Shown: positions 9,417 to 17,483 of the stretch, piece after piece
Layout of the letters: each line of letters begins with the position of its first letter
How positions within the stretch are numbered: the stretch's first letter is position 1
Source: CAZDAW01 sp964503685
GTDB taxonomy: Bacteria > Chloroflexota > Anaerolineae > Anaerolineales > Anaerolineaceae
Reading direction: 5' to 3'
Assembly: GCA_964503685.1 (NCBI GenBank)
Contig: CAZDAW010000016.1
Coordinates: forward strand, 1-46,694
DNA: 46,694 nt
Notes under the pieces: model-generated
Databases searched by the model: none
The model's input: only the letters and a program-made list of their open reading frames with translations
Told to the model about the DNA's origin: nothing
Program-made: the position numbers and the translations under genes

Positions 9417-9971
9417 ATGGGACTGAAACCTGATCATTGGATACGCAAAATGGCGCTTGAAAAAGGAATGATCGAACCTTTCGCCGACAACCAAATTCGG
9501 CAGGGGGTTATCTCTTACGGCGTCTCCTCATACGGGTATGATATCCGGGTTGCCGATCAATTCAAGATTTTCACCAACGTATTCTCGGCTACCGTGGATC
9601 CAAAGAATTTTGATACACGCTCGATGATCGATTTCAGCGGCGATGTCTGTGTAATTCCTCCTAATTCTTTCGCCCTGGCGCGCACCATTGAGTATTTTCG
9701 TATTCCGCGCGGTGTATTGACAATCTGTCTCGGAAAAAGTACATACGCCCGCTGCGGCATCATCGTCAATGTCACCCCCTTTGAACCGGAATGGGAAGGT
9801 TTTGTAACCCTGGAAATTTCCAACACAACCCCACTGCCAGCAAAAATATACGCCAACGAAGGTATTGCCCAGGTGCTCTTTCTGGAAGCAGATGAAATCT
9901 GCGAGACCTCTTATGCAGATAAAAAAGGGAAATACCAGAATCAGCAGACCATCATGCTTCCGAAATTATAA
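9417..9971 (+). CDS. dcd: dCTP deaminase
   Basis: 184 residues, family-typical. Converts dCTP to dUTP, the first step towards dTMP. Catalytic and binding residues are in place: S108 and R112 in GKSTYAR and E133 in VTLEISN, following the conserved SSYGYDIRV and FALARTIEYFRIP segments. Shine-Dalgarno AGGAG precedes the ATG by 8 bases. It follows the CapA-like gene by 26 bases, probably on the same transcript, and ends tail-to-tail 2 bases from the LysM gene. Whether it also hydrolyses dUTP (bifunctional subtype) cannot be read from the sequence. Confidence 0.95.
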   Translation: MGLKPDHWIRKMALEKGMIEPFADNQIRQGVISYGVSSYGYDIRVADQFKIFTNVFSATVDPKNFDTRSMIDFSGDVCVIPPNSFALARTIEYFRIPRGVLTICLGKSTYARCGIIVNVTPFEPEWEGFVTLEISNTTPLPAKIYANEGIAQVLFLEADEICETSYADKKGKYQNQQTIMLPKL

Positions 9972-9973
9972 GG

Positions 9974-11482
9974 TCAGGGCAAATAAGGTGTGAAGCCGCC
10001 CTCATGCCTGATGAGCCAAAACCGCTTATAAAGCAGATTGTCGATAGCTTTTTCCTTTAAACGGCGCAACACATCCGTGTTGACCGGAATTTGGAGTTTC
10101 ATATTAACCGGTAACGACCGGTATCTCACCGTGGGGTTGGCGCGAATGATTGCGCCCGGTGTTGTGTGAAATTTTTCAGCCAGCCGATACACCGTATCAC
10201 CGGCCTTAACAGAATAGTCATATAAACTGCCAGGCGGCAACCCTATCCAATCAAAACGAAAAACCTCAAATCCGCCCAGGCCTGTTTTGCCTTTCACCTT
10301 TCCGTCAGTCACCCAATCCACTTTGAATGCACCGATATCAGGATTTTGAGTGTCATATAATAATACTTTAGTGATCAACCATGTTCGATCTTTTTGCATT
10401 TCGTTCGAGACGGCATAGACCTTTCCATCAGGCGTCACTTCGCTGATGATGATCATGTGCTCATAATCATGCCCGGGGCGGGCGTAAGTGTATAAAAAGT
10501 CGCCAGGATATAAAGGAAATTGGGAAAAATCAAACTGATTGATGGGTGTTTTAAACTGATAGATCGTATGATCCTGATCCGTGAAGAGACTCCAGGGACG
10601 CCCATTATAACGTGGACTGGCCAGCCAGAATGATTTTGCTGTATTCATGCTGTTGAATTGCCCGGCAGGTAACAATCCGGCGTCATGCAATATGGACCAG
10701 CTCAAAGGGCCGCACATCGTAACCGGCGACTCAGCTTTACCCCCAACAAAATTCATCGCATAAGCAACCTGATAGGTCTCTTCTTCCGATTGCGTGATAT
10801 ATCTTTCAGCCGCATTTCGAATGATTTCTGCAACTGGCAACGTAGGTGTGAAATAGACCTGCCGCATTCGAGTTGGATCAACCAATCCATCATCCACCAT
10901 CCATCGACAAATCACTGGGCCGCCATGACGATCGGTATAAGGGTTATCAGGAATTCCAGATTTCCCATTGAAATAACCATCGTCGCCATTGATTTGCTCC
11001 AGGGCGGACTCGGATAATTCCCGATCTCCAATAGCGACCGCGTGGATATGCGGGTCCGAATTTGGCCCCAGGTCGCCCGGAGCGCGATACCAGGCCGCGA
11101 AACCAGCCACCCGTAATGCGGTTATCATCATCTCTATATCGTTTCGCATGATACTGTTACCGCTGAAAACCGATAGATCAACAGCGCCGCCGCCCAGATG
11201 TGTACCAAACGAAATGGGGCCATTATTACTGTAACTACCCTGAGTGATTTTTTCAAGAAAATGAATTTTTCCCCCGGTTAATTCAGAGGCATATTCAAGC
11301 ATCTGATAAGTGCGACTATTTATTTTATAACCGGCAATCTTCACCAGAGAATAATCATCAGCAGGACGCTTACAACCAGCCGGTTCTATAAAATCACCAG
11401 TTAAGGCGCTTGCTCTCGCCTGATTTGGAAAACAAAGTACGTTTAGCGTGAGAATAAATATGAGCGATAAAAATTTTTTCAT
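9974..11482 (-). CDS. secreted cell-wall protein: M15-like peptidase region, amidase-like region, LysM
   Basis: 502 residues from the ATG at 11482, chosen because it begins directly with a signal peptide (MKKFLSLIFILTLNVLCF, cleavage near residue 25); the longer frame to 11536 adds a non-signal leader. Three parts are visible. Residues about 85-150 carry H95xxGxAxD102 (THLGGGAVDL) and H145xH147 (DPHIHAV), the metal-ligand pattern of M15/VanY-like peptidases. Residues about 240-410 have C257 (MCGPLSW), H342 (YEHMIII) and N360 in an order like NlpC/P60 or CHAP amidases. Residues 421-467 are a LysM peptidoglycan-binding repeat (VKAGDTVYRLAEKFHTTPGAI). A role in peptidoglycan cutting or remodelling is inferred; the LysM is certain, the two enzyme assignments less so. 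Confidence 0.72.
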   Translation of the reverse strand: MKKFLSLIFILTLNVLCFPNQARASALTGDFIEPAGCKRPADDYSLVKIAGYKINSRTYQMLEYASELTGGKIHFLEKITQGSYSNNGPISFGTHLGGGAVDLSVFSGNSIMRNDIEMMITALRVAGFAAWYRAPGDLGPNSDPHIHAVAIGDRELSESALEQINGDDGYFNGKSGIPDNPYTDRHGGPVICRWMVDDGLVDPTRMRQVYFTPTLPVAEIIRNAAERYITQSEEETYQVAYAMNFVGGKAESPVTMCGPLSWSILHDAGLLPAGQFNSMNTAKSFWLASPRYNGRPWSLFTDQDHTIYQFKTPINQFDFSQFPLYPGDFLYTYARPGHDYEHMIIISEVTPDGKVYAVSNEMQKDRTWLITKVLLYDTQNPDIGAFKVDWVTDGKVKGKTGLGGFEVFRFDWIGLPPGSLYDYSVKAGDTVYRLAEKFHTTPGAIIRANPTVRYRSLPVNMKLQIPVNTDVLRRLKEKAIDNLLYKRFWLIRHEGGFTPYLP

Positions 11483-11513
11483 CAAGGAATATGGCAAATG
11501 AACATCGATAATT

Positions 11514-11543
11514 TTAGCATTTATAGAGCAGTCCAATTATAAT
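11514..11543 (+). promoter_or_regulatory. promoter of the DUF697 GTPase gene
   Basis: TATAAT at 11538-11543 with a weak TTAGCA at 11514-11519, spacing 18. It lies about 50 bases before the ATG at 11592 in the short divergent region shared with the LysM gene. Confidence 0.4.
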
Positions 11544-11591
11544 ACAGGGTAACAATCAAAAAAATTGTCCAAAATTTTTTGGAGATACCCA

Positions 11592-12878
11592 ATGCCTTCA
11601 TTCGATGAGCTTCTCAAAGGATTGCCGTCTGAGACCCAGGATTTAATGAAAATGATCTGGGACACTATGCCTCCCTCAGAGCGCGAAGAATTAAAAAACA
11701 CACTCGCTAAAGCGCCGGCAGCCCCAGCGCAACTTCAAGAATTATTGAGGTTGACAAAACAACAATTCAAGACAGCTTTCGGCAAAAAGCAAACCGTAGC
11801 CATCGTCGGCCCTGCGAATGTTGGAAAATCCAGTTTATACAACCGCTTAATTAGTTCGAAACGCGATGAGGCAAAGGTCAGCCCTATACCAGGCACCACA
11901 CGCATCAACCAGGAAGCAGACGCCGGTTTATTCAGTATTATTGACACACCAGGTGCAGATGCTGTTGGCGAGGTTGGAGAAAGTGAAAAACAACATGCCC
12001 TGAGCGCAGCCAAAACAGCGGACTTTCTGGTCATCGTTTTCGATGCAATCCAGGGTATCAAACGGACAGAGCAAGAATTATTTGAAGAACTGACGGCCCT
12101 GAATAAACCTTATATCGTAGTACTTAACAAAATCGATCTGGTTAAACGCGAGGAGAAACAGGTCGTCGAACGATCTGCTTTGAATTTAAGATTGAAATCT
12201 GAGCAGATTGTACCTACTTCTGCCAAAGAAGGGAAACACATCGAGCAGGTCGTCATGGCAATTGCGGTCGCGGAACCGGAAATCGTCGCTGCTTTAGGCA
12301 GCGCTTTACCAGAATACCGTTGGCGACTGGCGCTCCGCAACATTATAAGCGCGGCCTCACTATCGGCAGGTATTGCTCTGGCGCCGTTGCCAATCGTTGA
12401 TATGATACCACTTCTGGGTGTCCAATCAGCCATGGTACTCGGTATCGCCCGTATATACAACTACAATATAACAATTGAACGAGCGCGTGAATTACTGGCT
12501 ACTTTTGGCCTGGGCTTTCTGGGAAGAACGTTATTCCAGGAATTAAGCAAGCTTGGTGGGATTCCAGGCTGGTTACTGTCATCCGCCATAGCATCATCAA
12601 CAACGGCAGTAATGGGTTATGCTGCTGTTTTATGGTTCGGGAAAGGCGAACGGTTGACAACCAGTTCTATCAAGAAAATCAGCAGCGATATGACGCAGAC
12701 GCTCATTGATTCACTCCGGTCGCTGGGAAAGAAAAAACCAAGCAAGAGAATTCTGCAAGAACGAATCACCCAGGCTCTGGAAAAATCACCGCTTTCTCAA
12801 AATCAAATTATCATTGAAGACATTGAAAAACAAAATCCACCCCCTGTAAACGAATCTCCGGCAACGACAAAACAATAG
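11592..12878 (+). CDS. Era-like GTPase with DUF697 membrane-associated C-terminus
   Basis: 428 residues from the ATG at 11592, preceded by GGAGA at good spacing; a TTG nine codons earlier is less likely. G motifs are complete: G1 GPANVGKS (73-80), G2 PGTTR (T102), G3 DTPG (118-121), G4 NKID (179-182), G5 TSAKE. Residues about 270-370 resemble DUF697/YcjF (PIVDMIPLLGVQSAMVLGIARIYN) with hydrophobic helices that probably contact the membrane. Proteins of this kind are described as envelope-stress or vesicle-like GTPases but their job is largely unknown. The N-terminal 60 residues are helical with no recognised domain. It runs into the shared terminator at 12886. Confidence 0.85.
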   Translation: MPSFDELLKGLPSETQDLMKMIWDTMPPSEREELKNTLAKAPAAPAQLQELLRLTKQQFKTAFGKKQTVAIVGPANVGKSSLYNRLISSKRDEAKVSPIPGTTRINQEADAGLFSIIDTPGADAVGEVGESEKQHALSAAKTADFLVIVFDAIQGIKRTEQELFEELTALNKPYIVVLNKIDLVKREEKQVVERSALNLRLKSEQIVPTSAKEGKHIEQVVMAIAVAEPEIVAALGSALPEYRWRLALRNIISAASLSAGIALAPLPIVDMIPLLGVQSAMVLGIARIYNYNITIERARELLATFGLGFLGRTLFQELSKLGGIPGWLLSSAIASSTTAVMGYAAVLWFGKGERLTTSSIKKISSDMTQTLIDSLRSLGKKKPSKRILQERITQALEKSPLSQNQIIIEDIEKQNPPPVNESPATTKQ

Positions 12879-12885
12879 CAAACAT

Positions 12886-12913
12886 CAGCCCCCCGTACAA
12901 AACCGGGGGGCTG
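12886..12913. terminator. bidirectional terminator between convergent genes
   Basis: Perfect 10-bp stem CAGCCCCCCG / CGGGGGGCTG with an 8-base loop. On the plus strand it is followed by AAAAAATCTATTTTTAATT. On the minus strand it is preceded by a T-run and followed by ATGTTTGCTATTGTTTT. It sits 7 bases after the GTPase stop and 22 bases from the stop of the opposing gene. Confidence 0.8.
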
Positions 12914-12935
12914 AAAAAATCTATTTTTAATTTTA

Positions 12936-13862
12936 TTACTTCGCTCCAGCCGCTTTAGCAAATTGCAAATCAACAAACTTTTCCAAATCAATCTTCCCGG
13001 ACATTGCCTTGATCGTCTGAGTCAGGTAAGTCTGCATCATGTCCAATTCATTGATAACCGGAAGTAATTCATTGGTTATCACACGATCTTTAGGCTGTGT
13101 TAACACCTTTTCAATGATATCCAATGGTTGCTGCAAGAAATCAGTGCTCATCTTGGCTGCTTCAAGCGGTTTTTCACTGATGAAATTGCCCGATTTCACC
13201 AGGCTGTTGGTTAACTCCTGAACTGCCTCTGGATATTTGGCAAGAATTTCATCTTTGACAACAAAGATACAGCAAGGGTGATTAGGCCAAATATCTTTTG
13301 ATAGCGCGAATTCTTCCCCAAATCCTTCTTTTACCACCTGAGAACCGATCGGTTCTGCAACAATGAAACCCCCGATAGTGCCTTTTTCATCCCATTTGAC
13401 AACTTCAGGGATCTGCTGTGGCGCCTCCACTTCAAAGACAACGTCTTTACCAACCCCAATAGAAAGGCCCTTTTCTCTGAGCAACTTATCAAAAATCATG
13501 TTATGCACGGATAAATGATATGGAATTAATACCGTTTTACCTTTGAAATCTTCAATCTTCTCGATATTGGCTCGTTTATTCTTGATGATGATGCTGCCGG
13601 TTTTATGGCCCAACAGCACCAGCTTCATCTTCATCCCTGAATGGAAAAGTTCCATTGCATAAGGAGCCAGAATGAATGCTGCATCCACGCTTCCATCTGT
13701 CAACGCTTTACCGACTTGATTCCAACCAATCACCGGCACCGTTTGCAACGTGAGGTTGTTAAAGGTTTCTTCTCCCTTATCAATTCTCTCCTTTGTAATC
13801 CCAAGTATTAAATGATCGGTGATTCGAAGGTGACCAACACGAATAACTGGTTTCTCGCTCAT
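12936..13862 (-). CDS. NrtA/CmpA/NasS-like substrate-binding protein lacking a signal peptide
   Basis: 308 residues from the ATG at 13862 (AAGGA upstream; a GTG six codons earlier overlaps that Shine-Dalgarno). It has the fold of the nitrate/bicarbonate ABC-transporter binding proteins: VGHLRITDHLILG at the start, VLIPYHLSVHNM, GGFIVAEPIGSQ and DIWPNHPCCIFVVKDE, the last being close to the IWPNHP block of NrtA/CmpA/NasS. There is no signal peptide or lipobox, and no permease or ATPase gene is adjacent, so it is probably cytoplasmic. That recalls NasS, the cytoplasmic nitrate sensor, but its partner NasT is not in this window. It could instead be a sulfonate/thiamine-precursor type binding protein. 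Ligand unknown. Confidence 0.72.
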   Translation of the reverse strand: MSEKPVIRVGHLRITDHLILGITKERIDKGEETFNNLTLQTVPVIGWNQVGKALTDGSVDAAFILAPYAMELFHSGMKMKLVLLGHKTGSIIIKNKRANIEKIEDFKGKTVLIPYHLSVHNMIFDKLLREKGLSIGVGKDVVFEVEAPQQIPEVVKWDEKGTIGGFIVAEPIGSQVVKEGFGEEFALSKDIWPNHPCCIFVVKDEILAKYPEAVQELTNSLVKSGNFISEKPLEAAKMSTDFLQQPLDIIEKVLTQPKDRVITNELLPVINELDMMQTYLTQTIKAMSGKIDLEKFVDLQFAKAAGAK

Positions 13863-14080
13863 AGATTTTTCCTTTCGCACTGCTTAATTTCCATGTAATA
13901 AATATTGAAACAATTCGAAACGATTTATAGATAGATCGTTATTTCATTTCTGGAAACAGACGTTATTGCATTTCATATTGTAGCTTAAACTGAGGGATTC
14001 TCCCCATAAAACTCACGTATAGATTTTCAGGAAATGGATCAACTCCAAAAATTTCGCGGTAGAATTAACACAAGGTGACC

Positions 14081-15133
14081 ATGGACGTTAAAACTGAATC
14101 CATCTCCCCTAAATTTCTCCTTATGGGAACACTATTATTCATTGTTCTCTGTAGTTGTAATTTGCCAACCACCATTCTAGCAGCGGCTCCAACACTCGAC
14201 TCCACTCAAATTCATCTGACATCCGAGGTTCTTCTATCACAAACTACCAGTCCTGAAAAAGCAGACCTGACGCCGTCTCCCACCCCAGATAACCAAAATA
14301 CCCTTCCGCTTACCGCCGCAACTGATGTCCTCTCAATAAATGCTCCGGAATCCAAAATTCCCTGCGACCTTGCCAAAGCAGGAAACCCTTTAGATATCAC
14401 CATTCCTGACAACACCCGGGTGGAAACAGGCAGCACCTTCAATAAAACCTGGTTGATTACCAATGCAGGGTCATGCGTTTGGACTGAAGAATATCAGGCG
14501 GTATGGTTTTCAGGCGAGACATTCGGAAAAACACAAAGCATTTATTTGAATAAATCCGTCGCCCCGGGAGAATCAATTGAAATCACTCTTTACGATCTTG
14601 TTGCCCCCAAAACGCCGGGAACATACCAATCAAACTGGAAGCTTCGCAACCCGGATGGCAATTTGTTTGGATTGGGACCTAATGGAGATGCACCCTTTTG
14701 GATAAAAATTGTAGCTGCGCTTCCCCCGACTCCAACAATTTTTGGAACACAAACACCCACTCCAATTCCGAGTATTTATATTGACGGACCTGGTCGACTA
14801 TCGCCCGGTCAAGGTATTGACCTGGACAGTCTGCAAGTTGATTTTGAGGGAAAGAATAAAGATGTCATCTATAATGTTTTACCGGTGGCCAAGCATATCC
14901 TCTACCCACAAGGGAAAGTTCGTATCGGCTTTTTTGACACAAAAGAGCCATCCTATCAAGATTGTCAGCTTGCTGTCATGCGTGCAGACCCGATCTATTT
15001 AGATAACTACTCTGAGGGATCTTACTTTTGCTATCAAACCAGCCTGAGTCTGCCAGGATATCTAAAACTCGTCAGTATAAATCCTGAAGGATCATGGTTG
15101 AAAATTGAGATTGTCACCTGGTCAGTACCGTGA
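14081..15133 (+). CDS. lipoprotein with NBR1-type Ig-like domain
   Basis: 350 residues from the ATG at 14081 (AAGGTG five bases upstream; a GTG two codons earlier is the alternative). The signal ends LCSC, putting the lipidated residue at Cys26. A Ser/Thr/Pro-rich spacer follows. Residues about 100-215 form the Ig-like domain known from NBR1 (DNTRVETGSTFNKTWLITN, CVWTEEY, APGESIEI, PGTYQSNWKLRN). After a second short PT-rich linker, residues about 230-350 form an unrecognised domain with two cysteines (YQDCQLAV, YFCYQTS). NBR1-Ig lipoproteins are common in Anaerolineae and are presumed surface-exposed adhesion or scaffold proteins. It ends 7 bases before rsmI and may share its transcript. Confidence 0.75.
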   Translation: MDVKTESISPKFLLMGTLLFIVLCSCNLPTTILAAAPTLDSTQIHLTSEVLLSQTTSPEKADLTPSPTPDNQNTLPLTAATDVLSINAPESKIPCDLAKAGNPLDITIPDNTRVETGSTFNKTWLITNAGSCVWTEEYQAVWFSGETFGKTQSIYLNKSVAPGESIEITLYDLVAPKTPGTYQSNWKLRNPDGNLFGLGPNGDAPFWIKIVAALPPTPTIFGTQTPTPIPSIYIDGPGRLSPGQGIDLDSLQVDFEGKNKDVIYNVLPVAKHILYPQGKVRIGFFDTKEPSYQDCQLAVMRADPIYLDNYSEGSYFCYQTSLSLPGYLKLVSINPEGSWLKIEIVTWSVP

Positions 15134-15140
15134 GAATAAA

Positions 15141-15989
15141 GTGGGAATACTTTACCTGGTTGCCACCCCTATTGGAAATCTAGCCGATATTAGCGTCCGA
15201 GCTCTTGAAACTTTGAGAACCGTTCATCTCATTGCAGCAGAAGATACACGCCAAACCGCAAAATTATTGAAGCACTACGATATCCATACACAACTCACCA
15301 GTTATTTCGAACACAATAAACTTCGCAAACTATCATTTTTGTTAGATGCACTGGCGGCTGGGGATGTTGCCCTGGTTTCGGATGCGGGCACACCGGCTTT
15401 AAACGATCCAGGGTATGAATTGGTGCGCGCTGCTCTCGAAGCAGGGCACACAATTTGCCCGATACCCGGCCCAACCGCGCCTGTTACGGCTCTGATCGCT
15501 TCAGGCCTGCCCACTGATCGTTTTCTTTATATGGGCTATTTACCGCGCAAGTCAACAGAACGCTGCCGACTTTTAAGTGAGGTCGAAAAATTACCCTACA
15601 CCTTGATATTTCTTGAAGTCCCCCATCGCCTGATCGATTCACTGGGGGATGCACTGAATACATTAGGGGATCGCCAAATTGCAATTGCACGCGAACTGAC
15701 AAAAATTCATGATGAGATAATCAGAGGACCTATCAGTCAGGGAATAAAATATTTCACCGAAAATTCGCCGCGCGGCGAATTTACTCTGGTCATTTCCGGG
15801 TGGACCGATAAAGAAACTATCGAATGGTCTGAGGATAATCTTCGATCAGTTCTGAAAGAAGGCCTGGCCTCGGATTTATCACCCGCCCGCCTCGCCTGCC
15901 AGGTTGCGGTAAAATCAGGTAAATCGCGCAGAGATATTTACCGATTGATAGCGCAACTTCAAAACGAGTCGCGAGACAGCAATAAGTGA
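15141..15989 (+). CDS. rsmI: 16S rRNA 2'-O-ribose C1402 methyltransferase
   Basis: 282 residues from the GTG at 15141, which gives the family start (VGILYLVATPIGNLADIS); a longer frame from 15105 lies inside the preceding gene. SAM-dependent tetrapyrrole-methylase fold: ATPIGNL, AEDTR with the following LLKHY, LVSDAGTPALNDPG, PGPTAPVTAL and FLYMGYLPRK are all present. It methylates the 2'-OH of C1402 in the decoding centre of 16S rRNA. The C-terminal 50 residues, ending in a small helical segment with SGKSRRDIYRL, are typical. It lies 24 bases before the sugar isomerase gene. Confidence 0.95.
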   Translation: MGILYLVATPIGNLADISVRALETLRTVHLIAAEDTRQTAKLLKHYDIHTQLTSYFEHNKLRKLSFLLDALAAGDVALVSDAGTPALNDPGYELVRAALEAGHTICPIPGPTAPVTALIASGLPTDRFLYMGYLPRKSTERCRLLSEVEKLPYTLIFLEVPHRLIDSLGDALNTLGDRQIAIARELTKIHDEIIRGPISQGIKYFTENSPRGEFTLVISGWTDKETIEWSEDNLRSVLKEGLASDLSPARLACQVAVKSGKSRRDIYRLIAQLQNESRDSNK

Positions 15990-16013
15990 AATTATTTACA
16001 GGAGTGCTTTCGT

Positions 16014-17066
16014 ATGAACCTTGATGATGTTTCCAGTTTTTCTAAATTAGACAAGAAGGATATGCTGGCGCATATCGAAGGCCTGCCCAATCAATTGGGA
16101 TCTTCCTGGCGATCCGGGTTGGGTCAGCCTTTGCCCAGTTGGGATGGCTTACGTTATGTTTTAATTTCCGGTATGGGCGGCTCGGCAATTGCCGCCGATA
16201 TGCTGAGTTCATTTGCCATTTCGCGCTGCCCCGTTCCAATCATTGTACACCGTGATTACGACCTGCCAACCTGGGCTCGCGGCCCAGAAACCCTGGTCAT
16301 CGCTTCTTCACATTCAGGCAATACAGAAGAGACCCTGACCTCCTATGACATGGCCGGAAAGAACGGTTGCCGCCGCCTGGTCATTGCAACGGGTGGAAAG
16401 CTGGTCGAGAAAGCGAACGCGGATAATGTGCCCTGCTGGTTATTCAAACACGACGGCCAGCCCAGGGCGGCCGTGGGTTTTGCCTTCGGCTTGTTGCTGG
16501 CAGCAATGACCCGCCTGGCATTGATACCCAACCCGGGGCAAGAAGTATCTGAAGCAGTGACAGCCATGCAAACGCTGCAGGAAACCCTGCGCGTCGATGT
16601 GCCTGTGGCGCAAAACCCGGCCAAACGCATGGCCGGGCAATTTGTTGGGCGCTGGGTAACAGTGATTGGGGCCGGCTGCCTGAGCCCTGTTGCGCGGCGA
16701 TGGAAAGGTCAAATTAACGAGCTGGCAAAAGCCTGGGCGCAATTCGATTTCCTCCCAGAAGCCGATCATAATACCCTGGCCGGGCTTGAAAACCCCGAAG
16801 AAGTCTTATCCAAAATGATTGCAATTTTCCTGCGCAGCCCATCTGATCACCCCCGCAACCAGACGCGAATTGAATTGACTCGCAAATCCTTCATGTTACA
16901 AGGCATCAATACCGATTTCTTTGAGGCGCAAGGAAATTCAGCGCTGGCGCATATCTGGACGACGCTGCTTTTCGGCGATTATCTCTCTTATTACCTGGCA
17001 ATGGCTTACGGCGTCGATCCCACGCCTATCGCCGCGATTCAGGCGTTCAAAGAGGATATGAAATAA
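16014..17066 (+). CDS. bifunctional phosphoglucose/phosphomannose isomerase
   Basis: 350 residues. Two SIS domains with the family signature: SGMGGSAIAADML, ASSHSGNTEETL, FKHDGQPRAAVGFAFG, EADHNTLAGLENP and the C-terminal PTPIAAIQAFKEDM. Proteins of this type interconvert glucose-6-P and fructose-6-P as well as mannose-6-P and fructose-6-P, supplying glycolysis and sugar-nucleotide synthesis. The start is supported by AGGAG nine bases before the ATG. It is the last gene of the rsmI group; the tRNA promoter begins 20 bases after its stop. Confidence 0.92.
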   Translation: MNLDDVSSFSKLDKKDMLAHIEGLPNQLGSSWRSGLGQPLPSWDGLRYVLISGMGGSAIAADMLSSFAISRCPVPIIVHRDYDLPTWARGPETLVIASSHSGNTEETLTSYDMAGKNGCRRLVIATGGKLVEKANADNVPCWLFKHDGQPRAAVGFAFGLLLAAMTRLALIPNPGQEVSEAVTAMQTLQETLRVDVPVAQNPAKRMAGQFVGRWVTVIGAGCLSPVARRWKGQINELAKAWAQFDFLPEADHNTLAGLENPEEVLSKMIAIFLRSPSDHPRNQTRIELTRKSFMLQGINTDFFEAQGNSALAHIWTTLLFGDYLSYYLAMAYGVDPTPIAAIQAFKEDMK

Positions 17067-17086
17067 CGTCTCGATCATTAACCTTA

Positions 17087-17095
17087 TGGTATAAT
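17087..17095 (+). promoter_or_regulatory. extended -10 of the tRNA-Ser promoter
   Basis: TGGTATAAT, a TGn-extended perfect -10, lies 36 bases before the mature 5' end of tRNA-Ser. No convincing -35 is present, as is common with extended -10 promoters. Confidence 0.6.
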
Positions 17096-17131
17096 ATTTC
17101 CCGCTCATAAAGTATCAACGCCCTGAGCGAT

Positions 17132-17218
17132 GGAGAGGTAGCGTAGTCTGGCCTAACGCGCGCGCCTGGAGAGCGCGTGAGCCGCAAGGCTCCGTGGGTT
17201 CGAATCCCACCCTCTCCG
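17132..17218 (+). tRNA. tRNA-Ser(GGA)
   Basis: An 87-base class II tRNA. Acceptor stem GGAGAGG / CCTCTCC with discriminator G at 17218. The anticodon arm is CGCGC-CTGGAGA-GCGCG with anticodon GGA at 17168-17170, which reads UCC and UCU. The long variable arm GAGCC-GCAA-GGCTC is the serine hallmark, and the T arm is GTGGG-TTCGAAT-CCCAC. The 3' CCA is not encoded. Confidence 0.97.
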
Positions 17219-17315
17219 CTATTTATTTAACCACGCCTACATAAGCTATAAATTCCCTGGCGGCTGTTTTATTGGACACAGACAAGTAATTACACCTTTT
17301 TATGTGTTAACGTAA

Positions 17316-17483
17316 GTTCGGGGTCAAAAAAATTACCCGTCTTTGCCGCCGCAAGCCCTCTCCGAGGAAGCGAGTCGTTATTCTCTGGCCAAACACAGAG
17401 GATATTTAACGGTCAATCCAGCAGAGTATAAACGAAAGATTGTCAATCTTTATGATCACCGGCTATTGAACGAGGACGAATAG
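17316..17483 (+). pseudogene. unassigned coding-like fragment downstream of tRNA-Ser
   Basis: The stretch 17219-17455 has no intact gene. One frame is open for 55 codons after a TAA at 17313 and ends at a TAG at 17481, overlapping the last codons of the opposing S9 peptidase gene. It has no ATG/GTG/TTG start at its head and reads like a protein C-terminus (YSLAKHRGYLTVNPAEYKRK). It may be the remnant of a gene lost next to the tRNA, or a chance open frame. No family recognised. Confidence 0.2.
17435..17451. repeat. 17-base perfect palindrome after the S9 peptidase gene
   Basis: AAAGATTG and CAATCTTT are separated by one base, four bases past the minus-strand stop codon at 17456. The single central base makes an RNA hairpin with the full stem impossible and there is no T-run, so it is more like a DNA-binding half-site pair or chance than a terminator. 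Confidence 0.35.

Noticed and set aside
13919..13940. Inverted repeat AACGAT/ATCGTT in the 218-base divergent region as an operator
   Set aside because: Only 6-bp arms in an AT-rich stretch; chance is likely and neither gene start is near.
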